A stretch of 64,000 nt of DNA from contig QFQF01000007.1 of the NCBI GenBank assembly GCA_003248935.1, forward strand, positions 91,749 to 155,748, read 5' to 3'. Of the stretch, positions 8,694 through 18,184 are shown piece by piece. The notes beneath the pieces are model-generated. The model worked only from the letters and a program-made list of their open reading frames with translations, did not search any database and was not told where the DNA came from. Position 1 is the stretch's first letter. Every line of letters begins with the position of its first letter. The translations under genes and the position numbers were made by a program. Source of the stretch: Sphingobium sp. (GTDB lineage: Bacteria; Pseudomonadota; Alphaproteobacteria; Sphingomonadales; Sphingomonadaceae).

Positions 8694-10367
8694 TTGGAAA
8701 CAAAGCTGGCGTCCGCCACCGCGTCCGAGACCATCACGCCCCGCCTGATCACCGACCTGCTTGATCGGGCCGCGCACGACTATGCCGACAGGATCGCGAT
8801 CGACTTCCTCGGCCGCACCTGGACCTATGCCGATCTGGATACGCTTGTACGCCGCGCGGCGCGGGGCCTTCAGGATCATGGGCTGAAGCCGGGCGACCGT
8901 TTCGGCCTGTGCCTGCCCAACTGCCCCTATTTCGTTGTGATGTACTTCGCGGCACTTCGGGTCGGGGCGATCATCGTCAACTTCAACCCGCTCTATACCG
9001 AGCGGGAACTCGACCATCAGATCCGCGACTCCGGCACCCGCATGATGGCCGTCCCGGACCTTCGCATGATCCACGAGAAGGTGCAGGCCGTCGGCAAGGG
9101 CGCCGGCCTAGAGAAGATCGTCCTGTGCGGTATGGCCGACATGCTGCCGCGCCTTCAGGGACTGGGTTTCGCGCTGCTCAAGCGGAAGGACCATGCACAG
9201 GTCGAGGACGAGGGCTTCCACATCCGCCTGCGCACCCTGCTCGCGCGCGATGCGGCGCATGATCCCGTCACCCAGCATCCGGACGACGTGGCCGTGCTGC
9301 AATATACCGGCGGCACCACCGGCGTCCCGAAGGGGGCGATGCTGACCCACGCCAACCTCACCGCGAACAGCGCCCAGATGCTGCTGCATGTCGGCGGCCT
9401 GCGCCCGGTGCAGGAGCGCACGCTGGGCGTGCTGCCGATGTTCCACGTCTTCGCGCTGACCACGGTTCTCAATTTCTCCATCGAGATCGGCGCGGAAATG
9501 GTGCTGCTGCCGCGCTTTGAGATGAAGCAGGTGCTGGCGACGATGAAGCGCAAGCCGCCGACGCAGTTCTTCGGCGTGCCGACCATCTACGTCGCGCTGA
9601 ACGGCCTGCCCGACAATCAGGTACCCGACCTGTCGTCGGTGCGTGCCTGCATTTCCGGCGGTGCGCCGCTGCCGCTCGACGTGCGCGAACGATTCGAGCA
9701 GCGCACGAAGGCGAAGGTGGTCGAGGGCTATGGCCTCTCCGAATCCTCTCCGATCATCGCGTGCAACCCGCTGGACGGCGTGATCAAGGCTAACAGCTGC
9801 GGCCCGCGTTTTCCCGCCACTCAACTGGAAATCCGCGACCCCGCCAGTCCGGAGCGGCTGCTCGGCACCGGAGAACGCGGCGAAGTGTGCGCCCGTGGCC
9901 CGCAGATCATGAAAGGCTACTGGAACAAGCCCGAGGAGACCGAGGCGGTGTTCGTCGACGGCGCGCTGCGCACGGGCGACATCGGCTATCTGGACGAGGA
10001 CGGCTATCTGTTCCTGGTCGACCGGATCAAGGACGTGATCCTGTGCGGCGGGTACAATGTCTATCCGCGCGTGATCGAGGATGCGGCCTACCTGCATCCG
10101 GCGGTCAAGGAAGCGGTGGCGATCGCCATCCCCGATGCCTATCGCGGCCAGTCGCCCAAGCTGTTCGTCGCACCGCGCGAGGGCATGGAACTGACCATTC
10201 CCGACCTCAAGGACTTCCTGAAGGACAGGATCAGCAAGATCGAGATGCCCAGGGAATTCGAGATTCGCGAGAGCCTGCCCAAGACACTGATCGGAAAGCT
10301 GTCCAAGAAAGAATTGGTCGAGGAAGAGAAGCAGCGCCGCAGTGAGGCAGCAACAAAATCCGCTTGA
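8694..10367 (+). CDS. fadD: Long-chain fatty-acid--CoA ligase
   Basis: A 557-residue AMP-forming acyl-CoA synthetase. The ATP/AMP motif YTGGTTGVPKGAM lies near residue 205 and the adenylate-forming motif VEGYGLSESSP near 345. The C-terminal hinge region (RTGDIGYLDEDGYLFLVDR) and the catalytic Lys segment (PKTLIGKLSKK) are present. It activates fatty acids for the divergent beta-oxidation genes. The start is a TTG codon after GGGAGAAG, unusual but well placed. A MerR regulator follows 116 bp downstream. Confidence 0.93.
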   Translation: METKLASATASETITPRLITDLLDRAAHDYADRIAIDFLGRTWTYADLDTLVRRAARGLQDHGLKPGDRFGLCLPNCPYFVVMYFAALRVGAIIVNFNPLYTERELDHQIRDSGTRMMAVPDLRMIHEKVQAVGKGAGLEKIVLCGMADMLPRLQGLGFALLKRKDHAQVEDEGFHIRLRTLLARDAAHDPVTQHPDDVAVLQYTGGTTGVPKGAMLTHANLTANSAQMLLHVGGLRPVQERTLGVLPMFHVFALTTVLNFSIEIGAEMVLLPRFEMKQVLATMKRKPPTQFFGVPTIYVALNGLPDNQVPDLSSVRACISGGAPLPLDVRERFEQRTKAKVVEGYGLSESSPIIACNPLDGVIKANSCGPRFPATQLEIRDPASPERLLGTGERGEVCARGPQIMKGYWNKPEETEAVFVDGALRTGDIGYLDEDGYLFLVDRIKDVILCGGYNVYPRVIEDAAYLHPAVKEAVAIAIPDAYRGQSPKLFVAPREGMELTIPDLKDFLKDRISKIEMPREFEIRESLPKTLIGKLSKKELVEEEKQRRSEAATKSA

Positions 10368-10483
10368 CGCGCCGTTGGCATTCTGGTCGCGCTAACCCGG
10401 TATGTCAGCCGCAGCCGTCAGAATGAAAGGTTCGCCGTCGTAATGAACATTCTCAAGGCGCCGACCGGAAAGGCGTGGTGGTA

Positions 10484-10900
10484 ATGGCGCGCAGATTGCC
10501 GGACGAGGCGTCCCGCAAGGGCATTCAGGATGTCGCCAGGCAACTGGGCGTCACCCAGCGGACGCTGCGCTTCTACGAGGACAAGGGCCTGATCGATCCG
10601 GAGCGGGTCGGCAGCACCCGCATCTATTCCCGCCGCGACATCGGCCGGATGCAGCTTGTCCTGCGCGGCAAACGGCTCGGTTTCTCGTTGCGGGAGATCA
10701 AGGAATTTCTCGACCTCTACGATGCCGATCCGGCGCATGTGGAACAGATGGCCAAGCTTCTGGGCCAGGTCCAGAGGAGGCTGGTCGATCTGGAGAAACA
10801 GAAGCATGCGCTGGATGAGACCATCCGTGAACTGAAGCTGATCGAGCGCGAGACGGAGGACCGGCTCGCGCAACCCGGCTCGGCAAAGGCCGCCATCTAA
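10484..10900 (+). CDS. MerR-family transcriptional regulator
   Basis: A 138-residue MerR protein. The N-terminal winged helix (QDVARQLGVTQRTLRFYEDKGLIDPER) is followed by SLREIKEFLDLYD and a long heptad-like helix (QVQRRLVDLEKQKHALDETI) that forms the dimer coiled coil. There is no C-terminal metal-binding Cys cluster, so it is not a metal sensor of the CueR/ZntR kind. Location beside fadD suggests control of fatty-acid genes, as with other MerR regulators of acyl-CoA pathways; this is inference. GTG codons at 10475 and 10478 are alternative starts. Confidence 0.82.
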   Translation: MARRLPDEASRKGIQDVARQLGVTQRTLRFYEDKGLIDPERVGSTRIYSRRDIGRMQLVLRGKRLGFSLREIKEFLDLYDADPAHVEQMAKLLGQVQRRLVDLEKQKHALDETIRELKLIERETEDRLAQPGSAKAAI

Positions 10901-10981
10901 GGCATCCGTTCCGCCCGCCGACGACCGGACCCTCCCGCCGGCCACCTCGATGGTGAGTGATGATGGATTGATTCTTCTCTC

Positions 10982-10993
10982 GTTAGCGCTAAC
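10982..10993. promoter_or_regulatory. LacI/GalR-type operator palindrome
   Basis: GTTAGCGCTAAC is a perfect 12-bp palindrome with the central CG step typical of LacI/GalR-family operators. It lies 165 bp upstream of the Gfo/Idh/MocA gene, in the 258-bp interval 10901-11158 that holds no other gene I can support. Similar elements occur near the GH95 and GH127 starts, so the sites probably mark one carbohydrate regulon. No LacI-family gene is in the window. Confidence 0.6.
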
Positions 10994-11158
10994 AAAAGCG
11001 GAAGCGTCCTGTGCCCGCCGGAACTCCGGTGCGAGAGCTGGAGCGTGGAGGGGAGAGGCCGGATGCACGTCACCACGGATCGGCATCATAGTCTCGATCA
11101 TCGACGCCCAAGACGCACGGAATAAGCGCTCGTCATCTTTTGTGGGGAGGAGGTCGAC

Positions 11159-12258
<1,100 letters not shown>

Positions 12259-12262
<4 letters not shown>

Positions 12263-13281
12263 CCACGCGCCGCGCCCTGCTCGGTGGACTGGCCGGACTG
12301 CCGTTGCTGGGCCGCCCCGTCCTTGCCGCTTCCGCGGCGTCGGTCGGGCGGGTGATCCGCATCGACCCGGCGCTTGACCGGATCGTCGATCCGGCGGCGT
12401 CCATCACCGTGCTCGGCACCGGTTTCCGCTGGGCGGAGGGACCGGCCTGGATAGCGAAGGATGCCGCCCTGCTGTTCAGCGATCCACCGGCGAACGCCGT
12501 CTATCGCTGGACTGCCGCCGGCGGGGCAGGTCCGTTCCTCTCGCCCGCCGGACTGCAAGGTCCGGTTCCCGCCGCCATCCGCGAGGCGGGCCTCAATGGG
12601 CTGGCCATCGGCCGGGACGGTGCACTGCTCGCCGCCGACAGCGGCACGCGCGCGATCGTCCGCGTCGATCTTTCCACGCGTCGCCGCACGATCATCGTCG
12701 ACGGGTTCGAGGGCAAGCGTTTCAACAGCCCGAACGACCTTTGCGTCGCGCCCGACGGTGGGATCTATTTCACCGACCCGACCTACGGCCTTGCGGAAGG
12801 CGACAGTTCGCCCCTGCGCGAACTCGACTTTTGCGGCCTGTATCACCGTTCGCCTGGCGGAACGGTCACCGCGATCGATCGCCGCTTCAGGCGCCCCAAT
12901 GGCGTCGCCCTGTCACCCGACGGCCGTACGCTCTACCTCGCTTTGTCCGACGAGAAGCAGCCCGAGGTGCTTGCCTACACCCTCGACGCACGCGGTCTTC
13001 CGACGGCACAACACCTGTTCCGCGACATGCGCCCGCAACAGGCAGAAGGCCTGCCCGGCCTGCCCGACGGCATCAAGACGCGCGGAGACGGGACTGTCTT
13101 CGCCACCGGCCCGGGTGGAGTTCATGTCTGCACTGCCGAAGGCGTGCTGCTCGGCATCGTCGCCACCGGCAAGTCCATTGCCAACTGCTGCATCGACGAG
13201 GACGGACACCGCCTGTTCCTGACCTCGTCCGACATGCTCGCCATGGTTCCACTGATCGGCAGCGGCACGAAGGGCAACTGA
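12259..13281 (+). CDS. SMP-30/gluconolactonase-family protein, Tat-exported
   Basis: A 340-residue beta-propeller protein of the SMP-30/gluconolactonase family. A twin-arginine leader (MTTRRALLGGLAGLPLLG) precedes the propeller with FRWAEGPAWI, FNSPNDLCVAPDGGIYFTDPTYG and RPNGVALSPDGRTLYL, which carry the expected metal-binding Glu, Asn and Asp residues. It should hydrolyse a sugar lactone in the periplasm. The start is the ATG overlapping the oxidoreductase stop codon. It ends 12 bp from the convergent GH95 gene. Confidence 0.88.
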
Positions 13282-13293
13282 CGGCCCGCAGGC

Positions 13294-15624
13294 CTATGCG
13301 AAATCGCGCTCCAGCAGGATCAGGCGACGCCCGGCCTTCAACGTCATCCGCCTCTCCTGCCCGTTCCACCGGAGCGTGCGCTCTCCGTCGATATCCGGGC
13401 GCAGCGTCACCTGCGCCAGGCGACCTGCCCGCCAGCCTATATCGAGGCCGCAGGCGCCGCGCACACGCAGCCCCGACAAGCGGCCCGCCGGCCATGCCTT
13501 CGGCAGGGCGGGCAGCAGGTCGATCGTGTCGCCATGGCTATACATGATCATCTCCACAATGCCCGCCGTGCCGCCGAAATTGCCGTCGATCTGAAACGGA
13601 GGATGCGCGTCGAACATGTTGGGATAGGTTCTTTCCGGCCCCAGCAGAAAATTGAGGATGCCGTGCGCCCGGTCGCCGTCACGCAGGCGCGCCCACAGGT
13701 TGATGCGCCACGCCGTCGCCCAGCCGGTCGCCTGATCGCCGCGGATGTCCAGCGTCCGCTTTGCGGCTGCCGCAAGCGCCGGCGTGGTATCCACCCCGAT
13801 CTGATGCGAGGGGTAGACGCCATAGAGGTGGGACACGTGCCGGTGGTTCTGTTCGGGCGCGTCGCCGTCCCAGTCCTGCTGCCATTCCTGAAGCTGGCCC
13901 TGCCGTCCGATCCTGTAGGGGGCGAGCCGTGCACGGGCCGCTTTCACCTCGCGCACCAGATCAGCGTCGATACCAAGCAATTCGGCGGCCATCGCCGTCT
14001 GTCCGAACAGGTCGCGCAGGATTCCCATGTCCATTGTCGGCCCTGCACACAGGGTCGAATCGAACGGATGACCGTTTTCCGGGCTCAACGACGGGTTGGT
14101 GACGAGGAAGCCGGTATCGGGATCTTTCTGAAGCGTATCGAGGAAAAAACGGGCCGATCCTGCCAGCAGGGGATAGACCAACCGCAGGAAATCCCGGTCG
14201 CGCGTATAATCATAATGCTCCCACAGATGCGTGCAGAGCCACGCCCCGCCCATCGGCCATACGCCGAACCGGGCACCGTCGATCGGTGCGGTCGCCCGCC
14301 AAAGATCGGTGTTGTGATGGGCGACCCACCCGCGCGCACCGTACATGTCGCGGGCGGTGCGCGCGCCCGTTTCCGCCATGTCCTGCACCAGCCGGACCAG
14401 CGGCTCTGCGCATTCGGCAAGATTGGTCGAATGCGCGGGCCAATAATTCATCTCGGTATTGATATTGATCGTGTATTTCGACCCCCATGGGGGGTCGAGG
14501 CTGTCGTTCCACAGGCCCTGCAACGTTGCCGCCTGTCCGCCCGGACGCGAGCAGGAAATGAGCAGGTAGCGGCCATATTGGAAATAGAGCGCCGCCAGCC
14601 CGGAATCCGTTCCGCTTTGCGAAGCCCTGATCCGCTCGTCGGTGGGCATGTCTGAAGCGACCGACCCGCCAAGATCGATGTCGACGCGCCGGAACAGACG
14701 CTGATGTCCGGCCACCACATCGGCCGAAATAGCCTTGAAATCCCGGCCACCGGCCTTCGCGATCGTGGCCGCCGTCAGCGCCTCCGGATCACCAGACACA
14801 TCGTCGAAGCGCCGGAAGCTGGTCGCCATCGCAAGCAGCAGCGTCGCTGCCTTCGCCCCCCGCACCTGCAGCTTGCCATCGGGCAATGCCTCCACGCTGC
14901 CGCCGTCCAGCCGGACTGCGATGCGGGCCGCGAATGTCAGCTTGCCGGGCTTGCCCTCCGCCGGGCTGTTGGCGCCCGTCATCAGCAGCGATCCGTCGTC
15001 GGTCGCGCGCGCCACCACCGACTGCTGCGGCGACCCCAGCGCAATGTCGACATCGATCGTACCGGGGCCGGATGCCGAGAGATGTACGGCGATCACCTGA
15101 TCACCGGGCGATGCAACGACCCGCCGCACATGTTCTGTGCCATTCGCCACAAACCGTGTCGTCGCCGTGGCGGTGGCGAGATCGAGGTCCCGTCGATACT
15201 CGGTCGCCTCATCGATACCGGGGAAATCGAGGGTCAGGTCGCCCAGCGTCTGATAGGGCATCTGACGAAGCGGCTTCGCCATCACCCGTTCGTTGGCGAG
15301 GGCTTCCGCCTCGGCGAACTTGCCGGCCCAGATCAGTTCCCGCACCTTGGGGATGGCGTCGCGGGCAAGGGGGTTGACGGGATCGTACGGCCCTCCGGCC
15401 CAAAGCGTGCCTTCGTTCAATTGCAGCCGCTCGCGTGCCACGCCGCCGAAGACCATTGCGCCGAGCCGGCCGTTCCCGACCGGCAGGGCCTCCGTCCACG
15501 TCGCGGCAGGCTGCCTGTACCACAGCACGAATGGCGACCGGGCGGTCGCAGCCTTCGCATTCCCGATCGACAGCGCGGCTGTCCCGGCCATCGCCGCCAT
15601 TGTTTCGCGACGTGTCAGTTTCAA
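13294..15624 (-). CDS. GH95-family glycoside hydrolase (alpha-L-fucosidase/galactosidase type)
   Basis: A 776-residue GH95 enzyme. The N-terminal domain (WTEALPVGNGRLGAMVFGG, LQLNEGTLWAGGPYDP) and the (alpha/alpha)6 catalytic core (KYTININTEMNYWPAHS, PSLSPENG, FQIDGNFGGTAGIVEM) carry the Asn, Glu and Asp residues of the family. Known members remove alpha-1,2-L-fucose or L-galactose. The likely start is TTG at 15624, 6 bp after GGAGAG, giving a leader LKLTRRETMAAMAGTAAL that looks twin-arginine. It is divergent from GH127, with an operator-like palindrome between them. Confidence 0.87.
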   Translation of the reverse strand: MKLTRRETMAAMAGTAALSIGNAKAATARSPFVLWYRQPAATWTEALPVGNGRLGAMVFGGVARERLQLNEGTLWAGGPYDPVNPLARDAIPKVRELIWAGKFAEAEALANERVMAKPLRQMPYQTLGDLTLDFPGIDEATEYRRDLDLATATATTRFVANGTEHVRRVVASPGDQVIAVHLSASGPGTIDVDIALGSPQQSVVARATDDGSLLMTGANSPAEGKPGKLTFAARIAVRLDGGSVEALPDGKLQVRGAKAATLLLAMATSFRRFDDVSGDPEALTAATIAKAGGRDFKAISADVVAGHQRLFRRVDIDLGGSVASDMPTDERIRASQSGTDSGLAALYFQYGRYLLISCSRPGGQAATLQGLWNDSLDPPWGSKYTININTEMNYWPAHSTNLAECAEPLVRLVQDMAETGARTARDMYGARGWVAHHNTDLWRATAPIDGARFGVWPMGGAWLCTHLWEHYDYTRDRDFLRLVYPLLAGSARFFLDTLQKDPDTGFLVTNPSLSPENGHPFDSTLCAGPTMDMGILRDLFGQTAMAAELLGIDADLVREVKAARARLAPYRIGRQGQLQEWQQDWDGDAPEQNHRHVSHLYGVYPSHQIGVDTTPALAAAAKRTLDIRGDQATGWATAWRINLWARLRDGDRAHGILNFLLGPERTYPNMFDAHPPFQIDGNFGGTAGIVEMIMYSHGDTIDLLPALPKAWPAGRLSGLRVRGACGLDIGWRAGRLAQVTLRPDIDGERTLRWNGQERRMTLKAGRRLILLERDFA

Positions 15625-15685
15625 GGCGATCTCTCCTTCGCTGCGATTTGCGTCTTCGCTGCCTGGTTCATGCCAGCCCATGAGA

Positions 15686-15697
15686 TGTAGCGCTACC
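15686..15697. promoter_or_regulatory. Operator-like palindrome between GH95 and GH127
   Basis: TGTAGCGCTACC contains the 10-bp palindrome GTAGCGCTAC. It is a close relative of the GTTAGCGCTAAC site upstream of the oxidoreductase and sits 62 bp upstream of the GH95 start and 59 bp upstream of the GH127 start. A LacI-family regulator controlling both divergent genes would bind here. This is inference from sequence similarity. Confidence 0.5.
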
Positions 15698-15755
15698 ATT
15701 TCGATCGCAGTGCGGGTTATATCGTAATCAAACAATGACCGGAGAGACGCGCGTC

Positions 15756-18116
15756 ATGCACAAGCATGCAAATCCAATGCCCGAAGGGCCGTTCGCCATC
15801 ACCCGCCGCACGGTGCTCACATCGGCCAGCTTGTTTGCGCTAACATCCCCTGCGTTGCTGCGCGCCGTCGCCCCGCGCGTACGGCGGATGGTCGAACCCG
15901 TGGCTGCACGTCACGTCACGCTGAAGCCCTCCCCCTTCGCCGACGCCATACGCGCGAACCGCCTTTATCTGCTGTCTCTCGATCCCGAACGGCTGCTGCA
16001 CAACTTCTATATCTCGGCCGGACTGCCAGCACCCAAGCCGCGCTACGGCGGGTGGGAAAGCGCAAGCATCGCCGGGCACACGCTCGGTCACTGGATGTCC
16101 GCCTGTGCATTGATCATCGCCAACAGCGGCGATCCGGAAATCGGCGCCGCGCTGGACCACGCGCTTGCGGAACTTGCCCGCATCCAGAAGGCCGAGGGCG
16201 ACGGTTACTTCGGCGGCACCACCGCAGAACGCCATGGCCGGGAAGTTCCCGGCAAGGTCATTTTCGAGGAAGTGAGGCGCGGCGACATCCGGGTGGACTG
16301 GACGCTGAACGGCGGCTGGGTGCCCATCTATACGATGCACAAGATCTTTGCCGGACTGATCGACGCCCATGTGCTGGCCGGCCGCACGCAGGCGCTGCCG
16401 GTCGTGCTGGGCCTCGCGGGTTATTTCGCCGGCATACTGGATGGCCTCTCCGACGCGCAGGTGCAGACGATATTGTCCGTCGAACATGGCGGCATCCTCG
16501 AATCCTACGCCGAACTCCATGCCCTGACCGGAGACGAGCGCTGGCGCGAAGTGGCCGGGCGATTACAGCATCATGCGGTCGTCGATCCGCTGATCGCCGG
16601 CCGGGACGTTCTCGCCGGTCTGCACGCCAACACCCAGATTCCGAAGCTGATCGGCATGGCGCGGTTGTATGAAGCGACCGGAGAGGAAGACTGCGCCACG
16701 GCCGCGCGCTTCTTCCACGGCACGGTCGTCAACCATCACAGCTACACGATCGGCGGCAATTCGGAGCGTGAGCATTTCGGCCAGCCCGACCGTCAGGGCG
16801 AACAGCTGACCACAGCCACCTGCGAGGCGTGCAACAGCTACAACATGCTGAAACTGACCCGGCACCTCTACAGCTGGGCGCCGTCGGCCGCCCTGTTCGA
16901 CTTCTATGAACGGACGCAGCTCAACCATATCATGGCGCATCAGCGCCCCGACGATGGCCGCTTCGTCTATTTCATGCCGCTGGAAGCGGGAGCCAAGCGC
17001 GATTATTCGACGCCGGAAGACAGCTTCTGGTGTTGCGTCGGATCGGGGATGGAAAGCCACGCCAAGCATGCGGACTCCATCTATTGGCAGGACGCCGCAA
17101 CCCTATACGTCAACCTGTTCATCCCCTCGACCCTGGACTGGCCCGAACGGAAGCTGTCACTTGATCTCGACACGCGATATCCGGACGGCGATACCGTGAC
17201 CCTTACAGTCGGGCGGGCGCCGCGCGCGGCTACGGCGATCGCGATCCGGCGGCCCGGCTGGGCGACGGACGCCACCTTGACGCTGAATGACGGCGCGGCC
17301 GGCGCGCAGGAGCGCGACGGTTACTGGATCGTCCAGCGGCGCTGGCGCGCGGGCGATCGCCTGACCCTGACCCTGCCGATGCGACTGCGCGCCGAACCTC
17401 TGTCCGGGGCGCCGTCGACCATCGCCTATCTGAGCGGACCGCTGGTCCTCGCCGCCGACCTGGCCCCGGCCGCCGACCGGTTCGACGGCCCGGCCCCTGC
17501 CCTGCTCGTCACCGGCTCCGCTGAAAGCGTGCCGCAACCCATGGCGGGTGCCCCCCACCGCTATCGCGTCACCGACGTGCTGGGCGCCGCGCATGAGATG
17601 AAGCCGTTCGCGCCGCTCTACGACCGGCGGGCAGCCGTCTATTTCCGGACCTTCACGCCGGACGCATGGGCCAGCGAACGCGACGCCTACCTCGCGGCGG
17701 AAACCGCACGCGCCGACCTTGCCCGGCGGACCATAGACATCTTCCATATCGGCGAGATGCAGCCAGAGCGCGAACATGCACTGGTCGCAACGGCGGGCGC
17801 ACCCGGGGAATTCTACGGCAAGAAGAACCGCTCCGTCCCCGAAGGCACCAGCATCGCCTTTACGCTGGCGCGCCGCCCGGGGCCCGCGACACTGCAGATC
17901 ACCTACTGGGGACGGGACATAGACCGCGAACTGGTCATCACCGCCGACGGAACCGAAATCGCCGTCGAGCGCAGGCCCGGTCCCGCCGAAAGCGAATGGG
18001 TGACGGTCGATTACCCCCTCACGCCGACGGTTGCCACGACATCCCGGTTCTCGATCGGATCGCGCAAGGGCAGCGCCAACATCTACGGCGTGCGCGTCAT
18101 AGAAAATCCCGGCTGA
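15756..18116 (+). CDS. GH127-family glycoside hydrolase (beta-L-arabinofuranosidase type, DUF1680)
   Basis: A 786-residue GH127 protein. It carries the zinc-site cysteines of the family: a TCEACNSYNMLKLTR segment and the double cysteine in FWCCVGSGMESH, matching the Cys nucleophile arrangement known from HypBA1. The leader (FAITRRTVLTSASLFALTSPALL) looks twin-arginine. Known activity is release of beta-L-arabinofuranose from glycans or glycoproteins. ATG 15756 is chosen because GGAGAG lies 9 bp upstream; ATG 15735 has no ribosome site. The C-terminal ~150 residues form an extra beta domain. Confidence 0.87.
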   Translation: MHKHANPMPEGPFAITRRTVLTSASLFALTSPALLRAVAPRVRRMVEPVAARHVTLKPSPFADAIRANRLYLLSLDPERLLHNFYISAGLPAPKPRYGGWESASIAGHTLGHWMSACALIIANSGDPEIGAALDHALAELARIQKAEGDGYFGGTTAERHGREVPGKVIFEEVRRGDIRVDWTLNGGWVPIYTMHKIFAGLIDAHVLAGRTQALPVVLGLAGYFAGILDGLSDAQVQTILSVEHGGILESYAELHALTGDERWREVAGRLQHHAVVDPLIAGRDVLAGLHANTQIPKLIGMARLYEATGEEDCATAARFFHGTVVNHHSYTIGGNSEREHFGQPDRQGEQLTTATCEACNSYNMLKLTRHLYSWAPSAALFDFYERTQLNHIMAHQRPDDGRFVYFMPLEAGAKRDYSTPEDSFWCCVGSGMESHAKHADSIYWQDAATLYVNLFIPSTLDWPERKLSLDLDTRYPDGDTVTLTVGRAPRAATAIAIRRPGWATDATLTLNDGAAGAQERDGYWIVQRRWRAGDRLTLTLPMRLRAEPLSGAPSTIAYLSGPLVLAADLAPAADRFDGPAPALLVTGSAESVPQPMAGAPHRYRVTDVLGAAHEMKPFAPLYDRRAAVYFRTFTPDAWASERDAYLAAETARADLARRTIDIFHIGEMQPEREHALVATAGAPGEFYGKKNRSVPEGTSIAFTLARRPGPATLQITYWGRDIDRELVITADGTEIAVERRPGPAESEWVTVDYPLTPTVATTSRFSIGSRKGSANIYGVRVIENPG
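15832..15845. promoter_or_regulatory. Intragenic LacI-like operator
   Basis: TGTTTGCGCTAACA is a 14-bp imperfect palindrome with one mismatched pair, close to the site at 10982-10993. It lies 76 bp inside the GH127 gene, in the signal-peptide region. An intragenic second operator permitting looping with 15686-15697 is possible, but the coding sequence could also produce it by chance. Confidence 0.4.
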
Positions 18117-18184
18117 ACGGCACGCCGCGCCGACGGGGACCGTCACTCGTACAAGCAACGAACCCCGCCGGTCGACGCCGGACG

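Noticed and set aside
10384..10396. GTCGCGCTAACCC near the fadD stop, resembling half of the LacI-type operator.
   Set aside because: Only one half matches and the context is a fatty-acid gene, so it is probably chance.
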